A DNA stretch of 57,659 bases, taken from assembly GCF_026168105.1 (NCBI RefSeq), contig NZ_LBMW01000046.1, positions 1 to 57,659 on the forward strand. Reading direction: 5' to 3'. This DNA is from Streptomyces hygroscopicus (lineage in GTDB: Bacteria; Actinomycetota; Actinomycetes; Streptomycetales; Streptomycetaceae). The stretch's first letter is position 1. Every line of letters starts with the position of its first letter. The notes below the pieces were generated by a model. That model did no database searches and was not told where the DNA came from. It saw nothing but the letters and a program-made list of their open reading frames with translations. Made by a program: the position numbers and the translations under genes. Of the stretch, positions 7,101 through 14,785 are shown piece after piece.

Positions 7101-9649
7101 TGACCACGGCCATCGCCAAGGGTGATCTGACCAAGAAGATCGACATCGACGCGCGGGGTGAGATCCTCGAGCTCAAGACCACGATCAACACCATGGTCGA
7201 CCAGCTCTCCTCCTTCGCCGAGGAGGTCACCAGGGTCGCCCGTGAGGTGGGCACGGAGGGCCAGTTGGGCGGCCAGGCCCGGGTGCGGGACGTCGACGGC
7301 ACCTGGCGGGACCTGACCGAGTCGGTGAACGAGATGGCCGGGAACCTGACCCGGCAGGTGCGCGCCATCGCGCGTGTGGCGACCGCGGTGACCCGCGGCG
7401 ATCTCAACCTGAAGATCGACGTGGACGCCTCCGGGGAGATCCAGGAACTTCAGGACTACATCAACAAGATGATCGCCAACCTGCGCGACACCACGATCGC
7501 CAACAAGGAGCAGGACTGGCTCAAGGGCAATCTGGCCCGGATCTCCGCGCTGATGCAGGGCCGCCGGGACCTGGAGGACGTGGCCTCGCTGATCATGAGC
7601 GAGCTGACGCCGGTGGTCTCCGCGCAGCACGGCGCGTTCTTCCTCGCCATGCCGCTGGTCGACGGCAAGGACCTGGGCCCCGAAGCGGACGACGCGTACG
7701 AGTTGCGCATGCTGGGGTCGTACGGCTATTCGATGGGCTCCATGCCGACGTCGTTCCGGCCGGGTGAGGCGCTCATCGGGACGGCCGCCATGGAGAAGCG
7801 CACGATCCTGGTGGAGAACGCACCGAGCGGCTATCTGAAGATCTCCTCCGGTCTCGGGGAGGCGCCGCCCGCCCAGGTCATCGTTCTTCCGGTGCTCTTC
7901 GAGGGCAAGGTGCTCGGGGTCATCGAGCTGGCGTCCTTCACGCCGTTCACGCAGATCCAGAGGGACTTCCTCAACCAGATCGCCGAGATGATCGCGACGA
8001 GCGTCAACACCATCTCCGTGAACACCAAGACCGAGGTTCTGCTGAAGCAGTCGCAGGAGCTGACCGATCAACTGAGGATGCGATCGGAGGAGTTGGAGCA
8101 GCGGCAGAAGGCCCTCCAGGCGTCCAACGCCGAACTGGAGGAGAAGGCCGAGCTGCTGGCCCAGCAGAACCGCGACATCGAGGTCAAGAACACCGAGATC
8201 GAGGAGGCGCGGCAGGTCCTGGAGGAGCGCGCCGAGCAACTCGCGGTGTCCATGCGCTACAAGAGCGAGTTCCTGGCCAACATGTCACACGAGCTGCGCA
8301 CACCGCTCAACTCGCTGCTGATTCTGGCCAAGTTGCTCGCCGACAACGCCGAGGGCAACCTTTCGCCGAAACAGGTCGAGTTCGCCGAGACCATCCACGG
8401 GGCCGGCTCGGACCTGCTCCAGCTGATCAACGACATCCTCGACCTGTCCAAGGTGGAGGCGGGCAAGATGGACGTCTCGCCGACACGCATCGCGCTCGTC
8501 CAGCTGGTCGACTACGTGGAGGCCACCTTCCGGCCGCTGACCGCGGAGAAGGGCCTCGACTTCTCCGTACGGGTCTCGCCCGAGCTGCCCGCCACGCTGC
8601 ACACCGACGAGCAGCGCCTCCTCCAGGTGCTGCGCAACCTGCTGTCCAACGCGGTGAAGTTCACCGACACCGGGGCCGTCGAGCTGGTCATCCGGCCGGC
8701 GGCCAACGATGTCCCGATGGCCATCCGGGAGCAGTTGCTCGAGGCCGGTTCGCTGCGGGACATGGATGCGGAACTGATCGCATTCTCCGTGGCCGACACG
8801 GGCATCGGCATCGCCGCCAGCAAGATGCGGGTGATTTTCGAGGCGTTCAAGCAGGCCGACGGCACCACGAGCCGCAAGTACGGCGGCACGGGTCTGGGGC
8901 TGTCCATCTCGCGGGAGATCGCTCGGTTGCTCGGCGGTGAGATCCACGCGCAGAGCGAGCCCGGGCGCGGCTCGACCTTCACACTGTATTTGCCGCTGCA
9001 CCCGAGTGAACTGCCTCCGCAGGGCTACGCGCAGCTCGCGCCCGCCATGGAGGCGGACGAACTGCTGGCGTCCGAGGCGGGCCTGATCGCGCCGGACATC
9101 GAGACCCCGGCCGAGGTGAAGTCGTACCAGGACACCCAGAACGGGCCCGCGGCGCTCTTCCGGCGTCGGCGCAAGGCGGTCTCCGCGGGCGCGCAGCGCG
9201 GCGGCGGCGCCGGGCAGGAGCAGTGGGCCGCGGACCAGCAGGAGGGGCCGCAGCCGCGTCACGGTGTGCGGTTCGACAGCGAGAAGGTCCTGATCGTCGA
9301 CGACGACATCCGCAACGTGTTCGCGCTCACCAGCGTCCTGGAGCAGCACGGCCTGTCGGTGCTGTACGCGGAGAACGGACGTGAGGGCATCGAGGTCCTG
9401 GAACAGCACGACGATGTCGCGGTCGTCCTGATGGACATCATGATGCCCGAGATGGACGGGTACGCCACGACCACGGCGATCCGGCGGATGCCGCAGTTCG
9501 CGGGTCTGCCGATCATCGCGCTGACGGCGAAGGCCATGAAGGGCGACCGGGAGAAGGCCATCGAGTCGGGAGCCTCCGACTACGTCACCAAGCCGGTCGA
9601 CCCCGACCATCTGCTGACAGTGATGCGGCAGTGGATGCGTGAGGGCTGA
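4181..9649 (+). CDS. osaA: OsaA-type hybrid histidine kinase with a poly-HAMP array
   Basis: The 1822-residue protein has no transmembrane segment. After a divergent first unit it carries ten tandem 92-residue HAMP-like repeats (about residues 188-1107), a GAF domain (about 1125-1290), a coiled coil, HisKA with SHELRTPLNSL (His1370), HATPase (LRNLLSNAVKFTD, VADTGIGIA, GTGLGLSISRE) and a C-terminal receiver with LMDIMMPEMDG (Asp1752). In S. coelicolor OsaA works with OsaB in osmoadaptation; transfer of that role is by homology. GTG at 4181 is preferred because GGGAGG sits 6 nt upstream; an in-frame GTG at 4151 lacks one. osaB follows 277 bp downstream. The soluble, repeat-rich sensor suggests an intracellular or polymer-length signal, but the ligand is unknown. 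Confidence 0.92.
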   Translation: MESGAATRSTNTRAKGGQSLGSQRGARKGTTAVDTAALNRLLAALVSMRDGNFRKRLTVSGDGVMSEIAAVFNEVADRNLHLTGELARVRRMVGREGKLTERLETGACEGSWGAAIDASNALVDDLVRPVSEVGRVLSAVAEGDLSPRMELRTQVPDGAGHPLRGEFLKVGRTVNNLVDQLSTFTDEVTRVASEVGTEGKLGGQARVRGMSGSWKDLTDSVNTMAYRLTAQVRDIALVTTAVAKGDLSRKVTVHVAGEMLELKETVNTMVDQLSSFSSEVTRVAREVGTEGELGGQAQVPGVAGVWKDLTDSVNLMAGNLTAQVRGIAQVTTAVANGDLSQKVTVSARGEVAQLAETINQMTETLRTFADEVTRVANEVGAEGRLGGQANVPGAAGTWKDLTDSVNTVFRNLTTQVRDIAAVTTAVANGDLSQKVTVDVAGEMLELKNTVNGMVDQLSAFGSEVTRVAREIGVEGELGGQAQVTGAAGTWKDLTDSVNTAFRNLTGQVRNIAQVTTAVANGDLSQKVTVDVSGEMLQLKNTVNTMVDQLSAFADQVTRMARDVGTEGRLGGQAVVPGVSGTWKELTDSVNFMAGNLTSQVRQIAQVTTAVARGDLSQKIDVDARGEILELKNTINNLVDQLSAFAEQVTRVAREVGTEGRLGGQAQVPGVAGVWRDLTDSVNGMAGNLTTQVRNIAQVATAVARGDLSQKIDVDARGEILELKNTINTMVDQLSNFAEQVTRVAREVGTEGILGGQAEVQGVSGTWKDLTQSVNFMANNLTIQVRNIAEVTTAVAKGDLSKKITVDAKGEILELVTTVNTMVDQLSSFAEQVTRVAREVGTEGILGGQAHVPGVTGIWKDLNDNVNLMANNLTTQVRNISQVAAAVANGDLTRTVTIEARGEVAQLADTFNTMVKTLSSFADQVTKVAREVGTDGILGGQAHVPGVAGTWKDLTESVNQMASNLTGQVRNIAMVTTAIAKGDLTKKIDIDARGEILELKTTINTMVDQLSSFAEEVTRVAREVGTEGQLGGQARVRDVDGTWRDLTESVNEMAGNLTRQVRAIARVATAVTRGDLNLKIDVDASGEIQELQDYINKMIANLRDTTIANKEQDWLKGNLARISALMQGRRDLEDVASLIMSELTPVVSAQHGAFFLAMPLVDGKDLGPEADDAYELRMLGSYGYSMGSMPTSFRPGEALIGTAAMEKRTILVENAPSGYLKISSGLGEAPPAQVIVLPVLFEGKVLGVIELASFTPFTQIQRDFLNQIAEMIATSVNTISVNTKTEVLLKQSQELTDQLRMRSEELEQRQKALQASNAELEEKAELLAQQNRDIEVKNTEIEEARQVLEERAEQLAVSMRYKSEFLANMSHELRTPLNSLLILAKLLADNAEGNLSPKQVEFAETIHGAGSDLLQLINDILDLSKVEAGKMDVSPTRIALVQLVDYVEATFRPLTAEKGLDFSVRVSPELPATLHTDEQRLLQVLRNLLSNAVKFTDTGAVELVIRPAANDVPMAIREQLLEAGSLRDMDAELIAFSVADTGIGIAASKMRVIFEAFKQADGTTSRKYGGTGLGLSISREIARLLGGEIHAQSEPGRGSTFTLYLPLHPSELPPQGYAQLAPAMEADELLASEAGLIAPDIETPAEVKSYQDTQNGPAALFRRRRKAVSAGAQRGGGAGQEQWAADQQEGPQPRHGVRFDSEKVLIVDDDIRNVFALTSVLEQHGLSVLYAENGREGIEVLEQHDDVAVVLMDIMMPEMDGYATTTAIRRMPQFAGLPIIALTAKAMKGDREKAIESGASDYVTKPVDPDHLLTVMRQWMREG
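4742..7501 (+). repeat. Ten tandem 276-bp coding repeats in osaA
   Basis: Units begin at 4742 and every 276 bp to 7226, each opening with the codons for VTRVA-EVG-G-LGGQ or a close variant. All keep exact length (92 codons), and neighbouring units share long identical DNA stretches, so homologous recombination could change copy number in frame. Each unit encodes HAMP-like helices ending in -TMVDQLSSFA-type sequence. Confidence 0.95.
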
Positions 9650-9926
9650 CGGGAAGGCCGAACGTTCACGCGGAGTTGCTGACTGAGTGTGGTGGAAGCC
9701 GTGTAGAACGGCGGGGTACGGGGAACCTTCTGGTCTCCTGCTGCGTTTCTGCTACGTGCACAGTGACATCGCGGTGACAGGGTGTGGCGACAGGCGGGGT
9801 GCGGCTACGATGACCGGCACAAGGACGGGCGGCGCAAGGGAGTCGTCCCCTGGGGTGGCGCCGGGCGGTGTCATTCCGAGTCCTGAGGACAGGGGAGGCC
9901 CCACGCCGGGGCGAGGAGGGCGGGCC

Positions 9927-10610
9927 ATGGTGCAGAAGGCCAAGATCCTCCTGGTCGATGACCGGCCGGAGAATCTGCTGGCGCTGGAGGCCATCCTCTC
10001 TGCGCTCGATCAGACGCTGGTCAGGGCATCGTCCGGGGAGGAAGCGCTCAAGGCACTGCTGACGGACGATTTCGCGGTCATTCTGCTGGACGTCCAGATG
10101 CCGGGCATGGACGGTTTCGAAACGGCCGCGCACATCAAGCGGCGGGAGCGGACCCGTGACATCCCGATCATCTTCCTGACCGCCATCAACCACGGCCCGC
10201 ACCACACCTTCCGGGGGTACGCGGCGGGTGCGGTCGACTACATCTCCAAGCCGTTCGACCCGTGGGTGCTGCGGGCCAAGGTCTCGGTGTTCGTCGAGCT
10301 CTACATGAAGAACTGCCAACTCCGCGAGCAGGCGGCCCTGCTGAGGCTCCAGCTGGAGGGCGGCGGCAAGTCGGCGGCCGGTGAGAGCAAGGAGCCCGCC
10401 GGACTCCTCGCCGAGCTCTCCGCGCGGCTCGCGGCGGTGGAGGAGCAGGCCGAGGCGCTGTCGAAGCAGCTCGACGACGACTCCGCGGACGCGGCGGCAG
10501 TAGCGACGGCGGCCCATCTCGAACGCAAACTCACTGGGTTGCGCAGGGCCCTGGACGCCCTGGAGCCGGGTACCGGCAGCGGTACACCGCCGGTGCCGTC
10601 CCAGAGCTGA
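9927..10610 (+). CDS. osaB: OsaB-type response regulator with coiled-coil output
   Basis: The 227-residue protein has an N-terminal receiver domain (KILLVDDRPENLLALEAIL; phosphoacceptor ILLDVQMPGMDG at Asp55; signalling Thr in IFLTAI; Lys in YISKPFDP). A C-terminal ~100-residue Ala/Leu/Glu-rich coiled coil follows, with no DNA-binding domain. It is the expected partner of the adjacent kinase OsaA. Output is probably through protein contacts. The ATG at 9927 follows GGAGGGCGGGCC; an upstream in-frame ATG at 9810 would add 39 residues of low-complexity sequence and is less likely. Confidence 0.9.
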   Translation: MVQKAKILLVDDRPENLLALEAILSALDQTLVRASSGEEALKALLTDDFAVILLDVQMPGMDGFETAAHIKRRERTRDIPIIFLTAINHGPHHTFRGYAAGAVDYISKPFDPWVLRAKVSVFVELYMKNCQLREQAALLRLQLEGGGKSAAGESKEPAGLLAELSARLAAVEEQAEALSKQLDDDSADAAAVATAAHLERKLTGLRRALDALEPGTGSGTPPVPSQS

Positions 10611-10789
10611 CGGTCCGCTTCGCGGGGCGGGCGGGTCATGCCTCGCGGCCGTTCCGCAGGCTGCCCCGTAGGTCGACTCTGCGCCAAGCGGGTGTACCCG
10701 CGTTGAGTCCGCGTCAGTTTCGTGCCTCTCGTGGTACGACACGAACGGGTGAAGCTGTGGGCACGCGTGTCCCCTGCCGTCTCCACCGG

Positions 10790-10802
10790 TAATCTCACAC
10801 CC
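10790..10802 (+). promoter_or_regulatory. Candidate -10 element for leaderless ftsK transcript
   Basis: TAATCT (10790-10795) lies exactly 7 nt before the ftsK ATG and no Shine-Dalgarno is present, so transcription would start at or next to the A of the ATG. A -35 match (GTGTCC, 10767-10772) is weak. Confidence 0.4.
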
Positions 10803-13502
10803 ATGGCCCCACGTCCCGCAGCCAAGAAGTCGCCCGCCAAGAAGGCGGCCGCTCCCAGGAGGGCTCCGGCGAAGAAGGCCCCGGCGAAGAAAGCCGCCGC
10901 GAAGAGGGCGCCCGCCAGGAAGGCTCCGGCGAAGAAGCCCGCTCCCGCGCCGGCGCCCAACCCGACCGCGGGCCTGTACCGACTCGTGCGGGCCCTGTGG
11001 CTCGGCCTCGCGCACGCCGTCGGGGCCATGTTCCGCGGCATAGGGCGGGGCGCGAAGGGGCTCGACCCGGCGCACCGCAAGGATGGTCTCGCGCTCCTGC
11101 TGTTCGCGCTCTCGCTGATCGTCGCCGCCGGCACCTGGGCCAATCTGCACGGCCCGGTCGGCGGCCTCGTCCAGATGCTGGTGACCGGTGCCTTCGGCCG
11201 TCTCGACCTGCTCGTGCCGCTCCTGCTCGGCGTGATCGCCGTGCGCCTGATCCTGCACCCGGAGCGGCCGGATGCCAACGGCCGCATCGTCATCGGCCTG
11301 TCCGCGCTCGTCATCGGCGTGCTCGGCCAGGTGCACATCGCATGCGGCGCCCCCGCGCGCAGCGACGGGATGCAGGCGATAAGGGACGCCGGGGGGCTGA
11401 TCGGGTGGGCCGCGGCCACCCCGTTGACCTTCACCATGGGCGACGTCCTCGCGGTGCCCCTGCTCGCCCTGCTGACGTTCTTCGGCCTGCTCGTCGTCAC
11501 CGCCACACCCGTCACCGCCATCCCGCAGCGGCTGCGGCTGCTGGGCGTGAAGCTCGGGATCCTGCACGACCCCGTCGACGACTTCACCGAGGACGACGAG
11601 CGGTACGACGAGCAGTGGCGCGAGGCGCTGCCCCGCTCCCGGCGGCGCGGTTCCGCCCCGGAGGAGTACGAGCCGGACGCAGCCGAGCAGGAAGCGCTCT
11701 CCCAGCGCCGGGGCCGTTCGCGCCGCCCGGCCGCGCAGCAGCCCGCCGTGGGCCGTCGGATGGACGCCGTGGACGTCGCGGCGGCCGCCGCCGCGGCGCT
11801 CGACGGTGCCGTCCTGCACGGCATGCCGCCGTCCCCGGTCGTCGCCGACCTCACGCAGGGCGTAAGTGTGGGCGACCGCGCGGAGCCGACCCCGACGCCC
11901 GTGCCGGCCGCGCGCCCCCAGCAGGAAAAGCTCACGGCCGGGTCCGCGGTGCCCGACCTGACCAAGGCGGCACCGGCCGAGTCCCGCGAGCTGCCGCCGC
12001 GTGCCGAGCAGCTCCAGCTCTCGGGCGACATCACCTACGCGCTGCCGGCCCTGGACCTCCTTCAGCGCGGCGGCCCCGGCAAGGCGCGCAGCGCCGCCAA
12101 CGACGCCGTCGTCGCATCGCTCACCAACGTCTTCACCGAGTTCAAGGTCGACGCCGCCGTCACCGGCTTCACGCGCGGGCCGACGGTCACCCGGTACGAG
12201 GTGGAGCTGGGTCCCGCCGTGAAGGTCGAGCGGATCACCGCCCTCACCAAGAACATCGCGTACGCCGTCGCGAGCCCCGATGTGCGGATCATCAGCCCGA
12301 TCCCCGGCAAGTCCGCCGTCGGCATCGAGATCCCGAACACCGACCGTGAGATGGTCAACCTCGGTGACGTCCTGCGACTTGCGGACTCCGCCGAGGACGA
12401 CGACCCGATGCTGGTCGCCTTCGGCAAGGACGTCGAGGGCGGCTATGTGATGCACAGCCTGGCGAAGATGCCGCACATGCTGGTCGCCGGCGCGACCGGC
12501 TCCGGCAAGTCCTCCTGCATCAACTGCCTGATCACCTCGATCATGATGCGCGCGACCCCCGAGGACGTGCGGATGGTCCTCGTCGACCCCAAGCGCGTCG
12601 AGCTGACCGCCTACGAGGGCATCCCGCACCTGATCACGCCGATCATCACCAACCCGAAGCGGGCCGCCGAGGCGCTCCAGTGGGTCGTGCGGGAGATGGA
12701 CCTGCGCTACGACGACCTGGCGGCCTACGGGTTCCGGCACATCGACGACTTCAACGAGGCCATCAGGAACGGCAAGGTCAAGGCCCCCGAGGGCAGCGAG
12801 CGAGAGCTCCAGCCGTACCCGTACCTGCTGGTGATCGTCGACGAGCTCGCCGACCTGATGATGGTGGCGCCGCGTGACGTCGAGGACGCGATCGTGCGCA
12901 TCACACAGCTCGCGCGGGCGGCCGGCATCCATCTGGTGCTCGCCACCCAGCGGCCGTCCGTGGACGTCGTCACCGGTCTGATCAAGGCGAACGTGCCCTC
13001 CCGGCTCGCCTTCGCCACCTCGTCCCTGGCCGACTCGCGGGTCATCCTCGACCAGCCCGGTGCCGAGAAGCTGATCGGCAAGGGAGACGGCCTCTTCCTG
13101 CCGATGGGCGCGAACAAACCGGTGCGCATGCAGGGCGCGTTCGTGACCGAAGAAGAGGTCGCGGCGGTCGTCCAGCACTGCAAGGACCAGATGGCGCCCA
13201 ACTTCCGGGACGACGTCACGGTCGGCACGAAGCAGAAGAAGGAGATCGACGAGGACATCGGCGACGATCTCGACCTGCTGTGCCAGGCGGCCGAACTGGT
13301 CGTCTCCACACAGTTCGGATCGACCTCGATGCTCCAACGGAAGCTGCGCGTCGGCTTCGCCAAGGCCGGACGGCTGATGGACCTCATGGAGTCGCGGAAC
13401 ATCGTCGGCCCCAGCGAGGGCTCCAAGGCACGTGACGTTCTTGTGAAACCCGACGACCTGGACGGAGTGCTCGCCCTGATCCGGGGGGAGTCTCAACCAT
13501 AG
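10803..13502 (+). CDS. ftsK: DNA translocase FtsK/SpoIIIE
   Basis: The 899-residue septal DNA pump clears chromosomes from closing septa, in Streptomyces mainly at sporulation. The N-terminus is a Lys/Ala/Pro-rich repeat tract (residues 1-55), then about four transmembrane helices (roughly 95-245) and a long acidic/Pro linker. The motor has Walker A GATGSGKSS near residue 563 and Walker B LLVIVDELADLMM, with a RecA-like fold to about residue 790. The C-terminal winged-helix gamma domain (from DLDLLCQAAELVV) normally reads oriented chromosomal motifs. The ATG at 10803 lacks a Shine-Dalgarno but has a -10-like element at leaderless spacing. A GTG at 10749 is an alternative. Confidence 0.93.
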   Translation: MAPRPAAKKSPAKKAAAPRRAPAKKAPAKKAAAKRAPARKAPAKKPAPAPAPNPTAGLYRLVRALWLGLAHAVGAMFRGIGRGAKGLDPAHRKDGLALLLFALSLIVAAGTWANLHGPVGGLVQMLVTGAFGRLDLLVPLLLGVIAVRLILHPERPDANGRIVIGLSALVIGVLGQVHIACGAPARSDGMQAIRDAGGLIGWAAATPLTFTMGDVLAVPLLALLTFFGLLVVTATPVTAIPQRLRLLGVKLGILHDPVDDFTEDDERYDEQWREALPRSRRRGSAPEEYEPDAAEQEALSQRRGRSRRPAAQQPAVGRRMDAVDVAAAAAAALDGAVLHGMPPSPVVADLTQGVSVGDRAEPTPTPVPAARPQQEKLTAGSAVPDLTKAAPAESRELPPRAEQLQLSGDITYALPALDLLQRGGPGKARSAANDAVVASLTNVFTEFKVDAAVTGFTRGPTVTRYEVELGPAVKVERITALTKNIAYAVASPDVRIISPIPGKSAVGIEIPNTDREMVNLGDVLRLADSAEDDDPMLVAFGKDVEGGYVMHSLAKMPHMLVAGATGSGKSSCINCLITSIMMRATPEDVRMVLVDPKRVELTAYEGIPHLITPIITNPKRAAEALQWVVREMDLRYDDLAAYGFRHIDDFNEAIRNGKVKAPEGSERELQPYPYLLVIVDELADLMMVAPRDVEDAIVRITQLARAAGIHLVLATQRPSVDVVTGLIKANVPSRLAFATSSLADSRVILDQPGAEKLIGKGDGLFLPMGANKPVRMQGAFVTEEEVAAVVQHCKDQMAPNFRDDVTVGTKQKKEIDEDIGDDLDLLCQAAELVVSTQFGSTSMLQRKLRVGFAKAGRLMDLMESRNIVGPSEGSKARDVLVKPDDLDGVLALIRGESQP

Positions 13503-13673
13503 GGACGCGGGCGGTCCCGGTTTCGCCGTACGAGTGGTTCGCCCGAGCGTGGTCGCCTGCACCCGGCGGCGCGTTCGGCCGCATGATCGTGACCCACTCG
13601 TAAGTGATCCGTGAGCAACTGTTTCCCGCCCACATACGTCAAGTTGAGCGAGGGGACGGGTAGATGTCCCAAC

Positions 13674-13697
13674 ATCAGGATGACCGGCCATTCTGAT
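13674..13697. promoter_or_regulatory. Operator-like dyad upstream of the RodZ-like gene
   Basis: Ten-base arms ATCAGGATGA (13674-13683) and CCATTCTGAT (13688-13697) are inverted with 8 of 10 matches around CCGG. The dyad lies about 50 bp upstream of the candidate promoter of the next gene and 170 bp after ftsK. It may be an operator or a weak ftsK terminator. Confidence 0.35.
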
Positions 13698-13721
13698 GGC
13701 GTACAAAGTAATACCGCCGGG

Positions 13722-13752
13722 TTGCCCCACCCTTTCGTAACCCCCCTAGACT
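13722..13752 (+). promoter_or_regulatory. Candidate promoter of the RodZ-like gene
   Basis: TTGCCC (13722-13727) and TAGACT (13747-13752) with a 19-bp spacer resemble a principal sigma promoter. The GTG start at 13795 would give a 5' leader of about 35 nt that includes the ribosome binding site. Confidence 0.45.
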
Positions 13753-13794
13753 GTACTTCCAGCACAGGTGGCTACACGCTCGAAAGGCGCCCCC

Positions 13795-14661
13795 GTGTCC
13801 ATCGGCAACTCCCCTGACGGCAACTCCCCTGAGGACGAGCGTCCGTTCGAGGACCAGCGTGACGACGCCGCCGCGTCGGACCGCCCTTCGATCGGCCGAG
13901 CCCTGCAACAGGCGCGCATCGCGGCCGGGCTGACCGTCGACGACGTCAGCAACGCCACCCGGGTCCGCATGGCCATCGTCCACGCGATCGAAGAGGACAA
14001 TTTCGCCCCCTGCGGCGGCGACGTCTACGCACGAGGTCACATTCGCACGCTCGCGCGGGCTGTGCACATCGATCCGGACCCGCTTCTCGAGCAGTACGCC
14101 GCCGAGCACGCCGCACGGCCCGCTCCGACCCCGGCGACCCCGCTCTTCGAGGCGGAACGTATCCGCCCCGAGCGGCGCGGACCCAACTGGACCGCGGCCA
14201 TGGTCGCGGCGATCGTCGCGGTGATCGGCTTCGTCGGATTCACCGCGATCAAGGGGACCGGCGGTTCGGACACCGTCAAGACGCAGGTCGCCAAGGGTCC
14301 CGCGGCGAGTACCGGCAAGCCCGCCACTGCCACGCCCAAGAGCGGCAAGGGCATCCAGAAGCCCGAGCCCTCCGACAGCGCCATCGCAGCCGCGCCCAGG
14401 GACAAGGTGACCGTCCAGGTCAGTGCCGCCAAGGGCCGCAGCTGGCTCTCCGCCAAGGACCACAACGGACGGAGCCTGTTCGACGGGCTGCTGAAGAAGG
14501 GTGACTCGCAGACCTTCCAGGACAAGGAGAAGATCGACCTGGTCCTCGGCGACGCGGGCGCCATCGAGCTGTACGTCAACGGCAAGAAGATCCAGGACGT
14601 CTTCCAGTCCGGCCAGGTCGAGCGTCTGACCTACACGAAGGGCGACCCCGTCAGCGGGTGA
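13795..14661 (+). CDS. RodZ-like membrane-anchored helix-turn-helix protein
   Basis: The 288-residue protein has an acidic N-terminus, an Xre-like HTH_25 domain (about residues 30-95; IGRALQQARIAAGLTVDDVS, DVYARGHIRTLAR), one transmembrane helix (about 135-155; NWTAAMVAAIVAVIGFVGF), a Pro/Thr/Lys linker and a C-terminal beta domain like RodZ DUF4115 (KVTVQVSAAKGRSWLSAKD ... GAIELYVNGK). RodZ proteins link MreB to the wall-elongation machinery. Here the place between ftsK and rimO is conserved in actinomycetes as far as I recall, but the role is inferred from architecture. GTG at 13795 is preferred because GAAAGG lies 7 nt upstream; a GTG at 13768 lacks one. Confidence 0.8.
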   Translation: MSIGNSPDGNSPEDERPFEDQRDDAAASDRPSIGRALQQARIAAGLTVDDVSNATRVRMAIVHAIEEDNFAPCGGDVYARGHIRTLARAVHIDPDPLLEQYAAEHAARPAPTPATPLFEAERIRPERRGPNWTAAMVAAIVAVIGFVGFTAIKGTGGSDTVKTQVAKGPAASTGKPATATPKSGKGIQKPEPSDSAIAAAPRDKVTVQVSAAKGRSWLSAKDHNGRSLFDGLLKKGDSQTFQDKEKIDLVLGDAGAIELYVNGKKIQDVFQSGQVERLTYTKGDPVSG

Positions 14662-14716
14662 CGGACGTCCGCGGCACCCGGACGGTGCCCACGCGGGACC
14701 CACGAGCACTGAACAC

Positions 14717-14746
14717 ACGGGGTTGGCCAAGATCGGCCAACCCCGT
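14717..14746 (+). terminator. Stem-loop terminator after the RodZ-like gene
   Basis: A perfect 12-bp stem, ACGGGGTTGGCC (14717-14728) with GGCCAACCCCGT (14735-14746), closes a 6-nt loop. There is no T tract, which is usual for Streptomyces terminators. It separates the RodZ-like gene from rimO. Confidence 0.7.
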
Positions 14747-14772
14747 CGACGTGGGGTGTCAGCGGGACGAAG

Positions 14773-14785
14773 TAGTCTTGAGCCC
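14773..14785 (+). promoter_or_regulatory. Candidate -10 element for leaderless rimO
   Basis: TAGTCT (14773-14778) is followed by 7 nt and then the rimO ATG, with no Shine-Dalgarno. The -35 region does not match consensus, so the call rests on -10 spacing and on rimO following a terminator. Confidence 0.4.

Noticed and set aside
3899..8239. Very long minus-strand open frame opposite osaA
   Set aside because: The repeats in osaA create a periodic antisense frame rich in His, Arg, Leu and Gly. It has no start signal and no family resemblance.
9714..9719. GGGTAC as a SigB-type -10 element before osaB
   Set aside because: No GNNTN-type -35 element lies at the required 14-16 bp spacing.
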